A stretch of 64,000 nucleotides of DNA from Lumbricus rubellus (taxonomy: Eukaryota; Annelida; Clitellata; Crassiclitellata; Lumbricidae): positions 18,435,456 to 18,499,455 of the forward strand of contig OX243817.1 in assembly GCA_945859605.1 (NCBI GenBank), written 5' to 3'. The notes beneath the pieces were generated by a model. The model searched no databases. It was not told the origin of the DNA and worked only from the letters and a program-made list of their open reading frames with translations. This document shows positions 15,127 through 27,700 of the stretch, piece after piece. Each line of letters starts with the position of its first letter. Within the stretch, counting starts at the first letter, position 1. Both the position numbers and the translations under genes were made by a program.

Positions 15127-15743
15127 ACGCCCGTTCCGAGTCTATATAGTTATGCCAGCCTTTTATATGAACTAGGCCTACTTGCAAAGTATAGACCTAC
15201 AATTATTTGCAACCTTTTGGCATTGCTTAAAATTCCGTCATTCAACACATTTAATGTGTCCTTTTGTTGTGATTCTGTGGGAATTAGGGCCCAAAGTTTT
15301 ACTGAACAGGGCCCCACATTTGTTAATCTGGCCCCGTTCCTCTCCACCACTCCGTCAATAGAATGCAAACAAAATGATGCATAGGCTACAATATTCATTT
15401 TACAAATACCTAGCACTGTCCTAGCCGTTAAGAACGGCCAACGCTAAACTTGTTAGACAGAGGAAGATACAAGAAACATGCATTGCAAAACTTTCAAAAC
15501 AACAAAATCAACATAAAAATAGCTTTACCTCTGCTTTAATATACATGTATTTAAATGTACTCTGATCTTGTTGCATACCAGTTCAGCAGAATTAAATATA
15601 TGAGTAAACTATAGCATGGGATGAGTGTCGTAGTAAGCTGTAAATAATTATATACAAAATAGGCAACATTCTGCAATAATATGCTATACTTCAACAATTA
15701 AATAAAAACTATGAGAAATTCATAAAATCACAACATCATATAA

Positions 15744-18700
15744 TTATTGCTTCTTTAAGTTCTGTGTTCGCTTGGCTTTTGTCAATTTGCAGGGCTTGCG
15801 TATCATTGGCACAGTTTCTCTGAAAGATAAAGTTAATCATCACATTATAGTAAGGTAAATTTCACAATATGTACAACTCACAAACATGCAGTCAAACAAA
15901 TATACAAACCCAAGCACACACACACGTCTTTTCATACCTGGTTAAAATTTCAGCTATGAATTCTCTCACAATGACTTTCACAACTAATAGAATCCTGCAT
16001 GTTTAAGCTTCATGGACCCCCTCTTGCCCCTATGTGCGGTACGCCCCATGTTTAATCCAGGTGGCCTTGCAAGTCAAACAGATTGGTACAGGTTCAAACA
16101 AACTATTTATATTGTTCTCCTTTTAATCAATTGTTGAATTCCTAATATAATTAAAACCATCTTCTATGCTGACATCAAGTGATAGCAAAATGAATATGAA
16201 AATTATCACTGCCTATCTTTGACCGATTACGAACTATTTTATACGTGGCTTATCACCAAACACGTCACTGGAATCACTTCACTTGTTCCTGAACCTGACT
16301 AAAGCTTAGACTGTGTTGGAGTTGCTGCTTTTTCTTGTCCCATGCGAGGTCAATAAGGCTTAGCATTTGAATATTACTGGTATAGGTATAGTACTATAAT
16401 AAGTAGTAACGGAACAGATGCCTGTACTGAGTGTACTAGGAAATTCATTGCTACAAAAGTGTTGTCTATACCTAATCTATATGTAATAAAAAAAACAGAC
16501 CAAAGAAAACACTGCCCTGGGATACTTCTGAGTTAAGTGTTTCAAGCATGCATCCATCTTCAAATGTCAAAACAAAATAACCTAAAAATCAAATTGAGAT
16601 ATTCGGTTCATAGAGGCCTTCTTCGTATCTCTCCTCTATGCTCCACTTAGTCTATGGTTCAGACGCCAGACATCTTTGAAACGTTTACCGTTTTACAAAA
16701 CCGCCTCTGAGGTTGAATAACAAGTTCTCAGAAGAAGCACTAAAAGCCATTCACACTTCAGTTTTAGTCATCAGTATATTATACCTAAGGCGATAATTGC
16801 ATACCAGAATATAGCTAAACAAGAGACGCTTTATATAAACCATCGAGATCACGGTTAAATACTACCGGTAGTTTATTATGAGAAATCAGACATTTCATTC
16901 TGTAGCCAAATAACCTTAACCCTTTGAACCTGGAGCCTTCAGGTTCAAAGGGTTAAGATCTAATCTAATCAATATGAACATTTGTAAAGCGCTTCTCACA
17001 GCAGAGCTATTCAGAAGCGCTCTCAGCATGACAAGCCAATGAAAAGAGAAACGGAGAATTTCTGGGGGTAGTCATTCCACAATGATTATATGTTTGCCAG
17101 ATTATATTCTGGTGTTAAGATGACAAAACAGTTGACTTTAAATGAGCAAAAAAATCTACAATCACAGTACTGGGATCTTTTGCTTACAAGAAAAAGTGTC
17201 TGACACAGTTATTTATTAACCTTACATCAGGTCTTAAAGTGTGGCTGGACGGTCATGGACGGCGTCCATGCACTTATTTTCAAATATTAATCCTACATTA
17301 ACCTTTACCTAACGTGACCTTCGTAAAGTAGTTTTGACATCACAGTTCCTGCATATGATTCTTACTTGATCTTAATAGAATGCAGTTAGGTATACGTACA
17401 CTGAGGAGTTATTTCAATGCCACATGAAGTTAATGTCCCTTTGCATTAGACACACTTTTGATCAGCAATAATGAACTCCAGACCCAGTTGTAAAGGTGCC
17501 GCACCAGCAGTAATCTGTGCTTCGTAATTTTCTCGTAGGTTATATCTGTAAAAAGCAACAACTTTGCTACAATGCTACATACATCAGGGCAGGTGGTTTA
17601 TTGCAGGTCTCTTAGCTGCATCTGCCAGTGCCAACAGATTCTAGCTTACAGCGTGTATTCTTCGTCATACAGTTATCACTCTTTAAATAAAATTAAAATT
17701 AAAAATAAAGAGTTACTTACTCTACAGGAAATCCATGATTTTCAGTGATAGTCATTCTTATTTCACCAAAATAATTATATTTATTGTGAAAAAATAAGAG
17801 TCTTCCTGATAAAATGCTGTTATGAACCATACGTTAACAAGATTTAAGTTACATCAATAAAATTTATATGTTCTTACACAGGACTCTGTTTTGTAAGCTT
17901 TGTGTGAAACTGTGTAATCAAAAATTAATCAGAGTTCTTTCAGAGTCAACTACAGCATCTGTAGATATTCTGCCTTTAACCACCTTGATTACTGCAACTC
18001 CTTATAATTCAGGTCTTCCCAAAGTATGTCCTGTGTCTCTGACTAGTCACTAATGCTACAGGCACTTTGTAAACAATATAAAAATATTCACATAGTAACA
18101 TTTTCAAGGAGACCTTGATGACCGAATTCGCAGCTTAACCCAAGAACATAATTTGTTAAAAATTGTAGGGAATCAATCATTTACCTTTCAGCCAGCTGTC
18201 AATCAATTCCACCGGTGTGTCTGTCGTGCTGTGTTCTGTTGGATCATACTGGATGATCCTAGCACCTGTACTTGGTCCTATGTACTGAACAACAGACAAT
18301 AACACTGGCCAGTTATTACAAATTGTATTGCATTGTATTGTATTGCATTGTATCTATACATTTATATAGCACCTCTCGCAGAATGACCATTCAGAGGTGC
18401 TCTCAGCATAAAAAATTCCGGTGGATAAGAAATGTTTTTAAAGAACAAGAGACTGATAAGGAAAAACTAGTCATTATACAAACACGACATTAATTTCAGT
18501 TGCATAGCATCTATTAAGCAAGTACCGTATAAGAGACCAGTCGCAATAGCAGGCACGCATCTTGGATAAAAACTTATGTGCAAAGGGGTTGGGTTTAGTT
18601 CTCATTTCAGTTTTTTTGGGCAATGCTTCTATACTATGAGCTTATTAGCCCTGGAGAGAAAAACCCTTCAATAATGTTAGCTTTAATGTTCAAAGTGCAT

Positions 18701-21700
18701 AGTCATTACATTAAATGATGATCAATAAAACTGCGATGGCATCAGTGCTTCAATGTATATCTACAGCTATTTACTCGTAAAACAAAAGCATTTTTGGAAC
18801 TTACGTGTTGGCACTTCTGCCAGTCCTCGTAGATTCCTTTCTGCGCAAGCTCCGGCTGCAGAAGACAAAGCACGGCGGTGACGACCGGGTGGCTGACCTC
18901 TGCGACATCCTTGTCGTTTCGCAACTCCGCATACGCGCTTCCATCTAACTTTGCAATCGACTGACGCAGTTTGAGGAGCATCAGCCGACCGAACAGAACC
19001 TCCGTTCGCGTGTCGTTGTCCAGCTTGTCACCCTCTGTTTATACATACATATTATTATTATTTTTTATATTTTTTCTTCCTTCTTTCGTTAAGAGTTGCA
19101 CCGTATATTTAGTTAAGATACTCTAGGTAATTGTAACCATTCACTGTTTCACTTAAAAGCAATAATTGTCGGCCATTGCATATCTTTGTTTACATGTATG
19201 ACGTACGTGTCCCTAGTAGCGGGGGTCAGCGATCCCTTCTGGGTAGATCTATTTTGTACACTATTCGTATTCGCATTCGGCCGAATAGTTGGTTCAATTA
19301 TTTCACCGTCTCAAGACTAATTTAATTTCTTTGGGTTTTCGCACTGGGAGCACCTCTGATTGCTGTACGCTGTGAGAGGCGCTTTATAAATTTACAGATA
19401 CAATACAGTACAATACAATATACCTCTAGCACTGTAACTTTTTTTGGCTTTTAATTTATCGAGTCACAAGGTTTGAAACATTTAAGCTGGATACTTCTGG
19501 CGGTTCTAGGACTACTGATCACAGGTCAACTGATCTAGGGACTACTGATCTAGGGACTACTGATCAGAGGCCACTGATCACAGTCCGAGTTGTGTAAGAA
19601 TGAACACAATCACTGAAATCAGATAACAATTTAATACCGGTAGATCAAAACTCAATACCGGAATTTGTTTGCTCAGTCTCAGTGTTAATACTGTCGAAAA
19701 TTAGTTATCAGCAAACGATTTCAGTAAAATTACTAAATTTACGACTGGTAGAACACAAAGTAACATACATCGAAGTCCATTGTATAACTCAAAAAACTTG
19801 ATTATACGCTCAATAAAGAAATTGTTGTATAATTTGTAGGGGCGTGTGGAGTTTAAATTAGCATTTCTTGGCAAACAAATCGGACCCCAACATGTCGTTT
19901 GATGATTAGTTCGATGTTCGTTGTATAATCTGTGATCAATAGTACCTTGATCAGTTGCCTCTGACCAGTAGTCCCTTGATCAATAGTCCCTAGATCAGTA
20001 GTCCCTAGATCAGTTGACCTGTGATCAGTAGTCCGCATACCACTTCTAGCACCACCTCCAACGTCCATCTTCCGACCTCATATACATAGTGGTGGCGTCG
20101 GTGCCTTGGAGTCGAAAGGTTCGAGGTTCGAATCCACCTCGCCGCGTAAGGACCTTGGGCAAGTCCTTCACTCACAATTGCTCAGCGCTTCGGCGTGAAA
20201 CTCCGATGCAGTGTCCGCTCTGCATCGGGAGCGCCTCTGAGTAGTAGAGAGCTTGAAGGGGCGCTATAACAAGTGCACATACACATAATTATATAGCAAG
20301 AGAGTAAAGTCTGTCAACTCACTGAGCACTGTGGTCCGGACTCCATCCTGCGACTCAAGTGTGATTTCCTTGTACGCAGCCTGCAGCAGTTGCAGCGTTC
20401 GTGTCATTTCAAACATCTCCGACTTAGGCAGCGACTGCAAGTTGCCGAGATTGACGTCGTAGACAATGACCGTCTGTCCGTCGTTGTTGCGAAGTGGAAT
20501 GACGAGATGGAGTTCACCGTAGGCGGTCATTGCCACCAGCTCAGAACTGTCAGCACACTTGAAGAGATATTCCCTACAAACGCAGAATGACAACATTCAA
20601 CCGAATACCTGACCTAACACATTCCTCTATTTTGTTTGTATGTGCACTTGTTATAGCACCCCTTCAAGCTCTCTCTACTCAGAGGCGCTCCCGAATGCAG
20701 AGCGGACACTGCATCGGAGTTTCACGCTGAAGCGCTGAGCATTTGCGAGTGAAGGACTTGCCCGAGGTCCTTACGCGGCGAGGTGGATTCGAACCTCGAA
20801 CCTTCCGGCTCCAAGGCAACGACGCCACCACTACACCACCACACCCCACAATGACAACATTCAACAAATACCTGACCTTACACATTCCTCTATATCTCAC
20901 TCAGCGATGGAGGAGGCTTTGTTCTAACCAACTTTTTAGTTTTTATTCTGGACTTTTCTGTCAGAGACTCACAGAGGCTTGCTGATACATTAGTCAAGTC
21001 AAGCAATTTTTTTATTGCAACCAATTTCACACACAACACTGTATCAGACTGCTGAAACATTGGCTACAAAGGGGTGACCCAAAAGGATCGCAATCCCGCT
21101 GGGAGGGACACCCAAAGAACGAAATATTGCCAAATAAATCGAAGGATGGAACAAAAAATGATGCACAGTGAGTGGCGGCATTGGTCAGAGAATTGGGTAC
21201 TTTGACGATCTAATCTAATCTAATCTAATCTAATCTAATACGAACATTTTTAAAGCGCTTCTCACAGCAGAGCTGTTCAGAAGCACTCTATAATCTAACG
21301 CAAAGGTGAAGTAACTTCATTTGGAGAGTACGCGCAATTCAGCTGATTAAATTGCATACCTGAAGAAATTATCCTTTCGTTCAAGGTGCGGTGGGTCAAG
21401 GTGAAAGACACTGACTTTCCCGTCCTTTGTTACCATCATCTTGCGCAGCACAATATCCATTGTCTCACGGGTCGACTCCACGAGATAGAGGGTGCTCTCT
21501 TGGATGTGTGGACACCGGTGGACAATCCACGAGAGAGCGTGCTCCGAAGTCTGCATCATCTTCTGGCGGACGTTGACGAGATGATAGGCAATGCTGAACG
21601 CCTTCGCGATACCCTGGGCAACAAAAGTTTATGCGAATACTCTGTACAATGATATGATACATACAATGATACATGATAGGCACTTGAAAAACAACGACGA

Positions 21701-24700
21701 ATACCTATGTAAGTAAGTATATACTCTGTTAACCCAATTTCATATCCACACTTGCACTCTGGTGTACATACGTTTTAACCCTTTAATGCCGGAGGGTATA
21801 GGATTTTCCATACCATACACTACCATCTCGGCATTAAAGGGTTAATAGCAATCAATTGTCAGTAGGAGTAAAACATTCCAGCTGAATTATTCTAAGTTAT
21901 CAATACTTTGAGTAAAGTCATTCTTTAATCTTTTACCCATTTGCCCCGAGAATATCCGCTGAAAATGGGCCTAACATTTAAAAATGAACTGGTAAAGGGT
22001 TAATATCCTACAGCCTGCGTAAGTTCTGCTAATTCATGTACTTTGCAAATTACCTTTGCAAGACCATGCACAGTCACTTATAATCAATTGAAAAAATAGA
22101 CAATTGAACACTTTTGTTACACAAGACCTATAAGTCATGCAATAGCCAGTTAACCCTTGGGCTACTAAGGAGGTGGTACCCTAGGTATTTTGTATCACAA
22201 ACTTGTGGAAACTACGAGAGATAGGCTCTGAAACTCTACATGTTACTTGAAATGGTTCTTAACCACTTAAACTTTTGATACGTTATGTTATCTACGTAGC
22301 AAGGTAGTTCATAGAGGCGAATAAAATGCCTGTGCGAAAACAAAACAAATTCTTATGTTCAGCAACATCTTACGCAGCATAAAATGCCTCTGGGTTGGAC
22401 CGTTTCCATGGAAACTGGGTCCATTTACCAGATACTAACTGGCCTAGTAAGCGAGAGCGGCATTCGTCTGTTGGATACAACGGACTGCGGTTCAAGCCCC
22501 GGGCTGGGAGTTGACACTCAGAGATTTAGATATATCGGGCTAGCACGCATGGGACGCGGTGGCGCAAGCTGCTGCGGAGCGAGCTTGGGCAAGTTGCTTA
22601 CCCATCATTGTCTGTGGGGAAGGCAACGGGAAAACACCTCACTCATCTCATCCCCAGGGGTGTAAAAGCCAATGAACCTGCCTTTGGGCAGAGAACCATC
22701 ATTACCATCATCATCATCAGCAGCAGCAGCAGATGTAACAGAATATATCAATTGAACAGACCTGGTAGAACTGAATTTCATGACCGCTAAAGATGCAGCT
22801 GATGCTGCTCTTCCGCAACTGTTTCTCGGCCGCTGCTTGCGCCGCCGCCTCATCGTCCAGTTCATACTCATCCTCCATCAACTCCTCCTCCTCCACCACT
22901 TCGACGACGGGCTCCACCACAGGTTCCTGACTCTTCTGGTTGCGTGAGTCGTTTATCGTGTCAACGCATAGCAACCCAAACACACGCTTCTTCTTGTCCT
23001 TGAATGGAATGGCTATGAATGATCCCTCCGAATTCTGTCAACACACGCACACACACGATACAGTACAGAGAATGATATGCACAAAGGTTTAATAAACTGA
23101 ATTATTAATATTTAACTAGATGTTTGAATCTGTAAATTGTCACATCTCCATCTCCCCTCCATCTCCCCCGCCTGTCTGTCCTTCGCTCGCTTCATCCTTC
23201 TACTCTCGACACCTCCAACCGTCCACCAATTCCTTCAACCCTCCGGAAAGGAGGGACAGAGGAAGGGAGCAAGGGAGTTTGAGTTCATGTCTCCGAACTT
23301 TTCATTTTATTCAACAATTTCAAAGTCTAATTTCATAATGGAGGTCGGAGGAGTCAAAACTTACGTTTTCAGAGTAAATATAATGAGTTACTAATTCTAA
23401 AGCAACTCTTTGTAGGCAACTGGTTAATTTCCACATACCAGTAGCTAGTTACTGTAACCAATCATCTTTAAAAACTAACTATCCAACATTGCAAACGTAA
23501 CATGGAATCGCTGAGAACATTTTATTTATGTGAGCGGTTCATTTTGCGTTGATAAAATATTCATATGAATGACTCTGATGGAAAGCTGTTAAAGCTCAGT
23601 CCTGACAGACGCAAAGTAGTAAAGGGTGGGTGCAGTTCTGCAGGTTAATTGAAGTCTGAAAAATGAAAAGGGAGTTACTTTTAGTTCCTTTTGCTCGTAC
23701 TGAGATACCATGAAGAATAGAGAATTCTCTGTGGTTGGCCCAGTGGTCTGGAATGGCCTTCCTTTTGAGCTGCGCCTACACCCTGGGACTCTACCATTAT
23801 CATTCCTTGACCAAACTTAAAACTGTTCTTTATAGCCGAGCTGGAGTCAGGACGACTCAGGAGCGCCTCTGAGTACGGTAGTGTTTATCTTGAAAAGGCA
23901 CTATATAAATTTCCGAATGACTGAATGAATGAATGAAATGAAACTTTTCATTTTTGCTAGGGCTTATCCGGTGTAGCTGCTTGTAAGGCGCCCTTGTAAC
24001 GGCATGGCTGTGTTACTGCGCCATATAAATTGTCATAATTATTATTATTATTTTTTTTTTGCCCCGAGGTATTTAGGATCCTTCAGGGACTTATCACTTA
24101 ACTACTTAACTACTTAATTATTATTATTATTATTATTAATAGATAGACTGATATTTCTGAAGAGTACCTCAGCATTCCTCTCTGGATCCCAGAAGTGAAT
24201 GTTGCCATGTTTACTGATCTTTGGCACATGGATGGGCCTTCCACTAGCGACAGCAGCAAAACTACAAAACGCCAATCAAACCCGCCCATCAAGTCTTCAA
24301 TCAACATTGATAACTTTTACCGATAACTGCACAATGCACATGAAAGACGCTAACTTTTCTCAAATTAATGATAATCAACTTGTGATTATAACATCACTTC
24401 ATACTAGAGTCCATAATAACGATGCTAAATGTAAATCATAGTGACTTCGTGCTTGCTCACTGCAGCCTTTTTTTCTGTTGTTATTATTATTATTATTATT
24501 ATAATCACAAAACACTAAATTCCTGTACCCGACTTTACCCGTTCAATTTTAAATTTTAAGCCCATTTTTAGCGGATATTCTTGGGGCAAACGGGTAAAAG
24601 ATTAAAGCATTTTACATCTCAAATAGGAAAAGTCGACAGATATGCATAACTGGACATTAAACAGATCTGTACACAAATCGGTCTTAAGAGTATTTATTTA

Positions 24701-27700
24701 CAGAACCGACCTAATTCCTTTCATGTCTTTATAGATGACTTTGCCAAGCACGAGCTTTGAATGGTCAGGTGTAGCAGCCGTGTAGTGCAGGCAGTAGGCG
24801 CCTCTTTCTGGTTCCAAAAGATTCCGTTCCAACAGTGCGATGGAAATGCTCACAGATTTGTCGTCACCATGCAGCTCAGCGTCCTGTAATTTTTAAAACT
24901 TGTTATTTCACCTGAGGCAATTGAATCTGATGTCATGTTACAACATAATTATTCACTCTAAAAATGCAATATTCCTGCATTTTACCGTCACACAAATATT
25001 TTTACACTCCTTTAATTATATTTGATTTCATCTATCGTTCTCCTAGAAAAAAAATATTAGGAAGGAGTGGTTCTTAATTGTTCCCTGCTAATTTGCAGTG
25101 ATTCTAATGCAGATTACATGCCTTTTGAACCTCCTAAAAACATTATTATGCTATGTTATGCTAAATGCATAAGTACGTATGAGTGTGTGTGTGTGGAAGG
25201 TGATAGCATGTGTATGTAAATGAACATTTTACTCATAATTGTAACTGTTCAAGAGAAACTTATCAGAGAAACTTCAGCTCATTACCATAAAGTTCATAAA
25301 CATCAGTTCATCAGAAAGCAAGCCGAGTGCTTAGATAACAAAAAACCACGCACGAATACACCTAACAACACAGAACAAAAGAACTTGAAGCAACAATTAC
25401 TGCATCACTGAATTCAAAATCATCAAGCATCGTCTCCGTTACCTTGGTGATTGCATCAAAAATACACTTGTAGACTGGTTCCATGTTTGACCCACTGGTC
25501 TCCGCGGCAACGATCATCTGCTGCAGCCACTTCTTGCGAGCATCACCCCGTGCTTGCTCAGCGTAGCTCAACTGAAAGAGAAAACGATGATATCCATTGC
25601 ATCTGTGGATTCGTGAAAAACATGCAAACTAACCATGCATTTGTGCTGCTTCCTCTTCTTTAGTGTTCTGCCCTTAGGCATGTCCAAGACTCCAACGACA
25701 CCATTCTTGTCACACATGATTTGTGTTGCATTGTTTGAAAATCACAAAAGAGGCAATTGATTTTCAACGTCAACAAAGCAACCCTGAGGTGCTAACCATT
25801 ATTGCCTTCTGATGACCAAGTTGCATTTATTTAAGAGAAGATAATTCAATTCTTAAGCTGCTTCAGATTGGGTTACAGTCATGATGCACTGTCTTGCCTT
25901 ACTACGCATATGTGTGCACTTGCATACAAGTATTGTGGTAGAGACATCTTAGGAATTGAATTCTTTTTCATCTTCTTTTCCTTCTAGCTACAAAAAGAAG
26001 AAGAATTCAATTCTTAAGATGTCACTACCACGATACTTGTATGCAAGTGCACACACATGCGTAGTAAGGCAAGACTATGACTGTAACCCAATCTGAAGCA
26101 GCCTATAAGCAGTCGAGTTAAAGTGATGGTGCTGAGAGCCACAACGTACCGCTATGCTGCCAATGAGAAAGTCGATGAACATGTCAAACGTGTCACCACG
26201 TGGCAACAGTTCAACAACGACCATGAGATAATCACGGAATTCGTGCTTTGTTAATCGGTCATCAGCGAAATCATATTTCTCTCGGAAAGTGGCCAACGCT
26301 GCAAACAATTGAGCACACAAACAATCGAGTACACAAACCATTGAGCACACAAACAATTGAGCACACAAATTATTGAGCACACAAACAATCAAGTACACAA
26401 ACAATCAAGTACACAAACAATCAAGCACACAAACAGCAAATAAGTAGCAGAGTGGATTCATGTCTCACTGCAAGTATGCTGCTATCTACATTGCTCTTTT
26501 TTGCTTCATTGATAAATAAAGTGATAAACTTTCCAGAATTCAAGTTTTCTTTCTCACTCAAGTGTCTTCCTAAAAAAATTGATACTGACTTGCAAGTCTT
26601 TCCTTGACCAGACAAATTAAACATAGACCACAATGGCAAGTACTAGACCTACAACCAGGGCTTAAAATATGGCAGGACTGTCATGAACGGCGTCCATGCA
26701 CTTATTTTCAAATCTCTATGCCGTCCTGCCACCTATTTGGCAGGCACACCTGAAAATGTAAGGGGCGTCCTGGCACTTCTTTTGGAAAGGTAAGGGGCAT
26801 CCAGGCACTTCTCTTTTTTTACACTTTTAGCACTGCCTACAACATGATGTTCTCATTCAGCAGAGCTGTGAGCAAGAGATGTGTTCATGAAGAAAGTTAA
26901 ACGAAAAGTTTAAAAAAGGCATGGCATTGCAGTGTCAATAGTCTCATTCTTTGAGTACAGTGACTAAATGTTGTCGGTAAACCTGCTTTATACACTATTC
27001 GTATTCAGTCAAATAGTGATAATCACCTAATCGGCACCGCCCTAATATTTAGATACCTAGCATCATAGTGGGGCACAGTGGTGTAGTGGGTATTTTCGTT
27101 GCCTTGCAGCCGGACGGTGCAGGCTCGAATCCATCTCAAGCCGCCACGTAAGGACCTTGGGCAAGTCCCTTCACTCACAGTTGCTCATGCGCTTCGGCAT
27201 GAAACTCCAATTCAGTGTCCACGCTGTAGTCGGGAGCACTTCTAAGTAGAAATCTTGAAGGGGCGCGATATAACAAGTGCACTCTGTAAGCTCTGTAATT
27301 ATTAACCTTTATCAGCAATTTCCTTCTCTCGAATGTCCTTGTACGTGCCGATAATCCAGACGACTTCATCACAGTTGAGAAATCCAGATCCTTCGTTGTC
27401 CCAGATGTCAAAGAGACGATTCAGCTTAGCCTTACGCTGCAGCTCCTCCGCCGTCAATCGTTCCTAGAATCACCCAAAGTGAATCGATGCACTGATTTCT
27501 ACGTATATAAATGAATCCGTGAATCAGAGACGGATCTATGCAGGCAAAGCATCAGGATTGAGAAATGGCAGTTCTGGTACAATGGTAGGCATAATAGCAG
27601 GGTTTAAAGTGTGGCAGGACGGTCATGGACGGCGTCCTGGCACTTGTTTTAAAATCTCTATTCCATCCTGACACTTATTTGGCCAGCACACCTGAAAATG

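Larger units (their letters stand above)
14194..15740. other. Non-coding stretch downstream of the EFCAB5-like gene
   Basis: Contains an (ATC)n run at about 14800-14853 and a 31-bp tandem repeat at 15006-15126 (listed separately). The rest shows no exon. An ATTAAA on the minus strand near 15535 could serve as polyadenylation signal for the gene ending at 15744 (weak). Confidence 0.5.
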
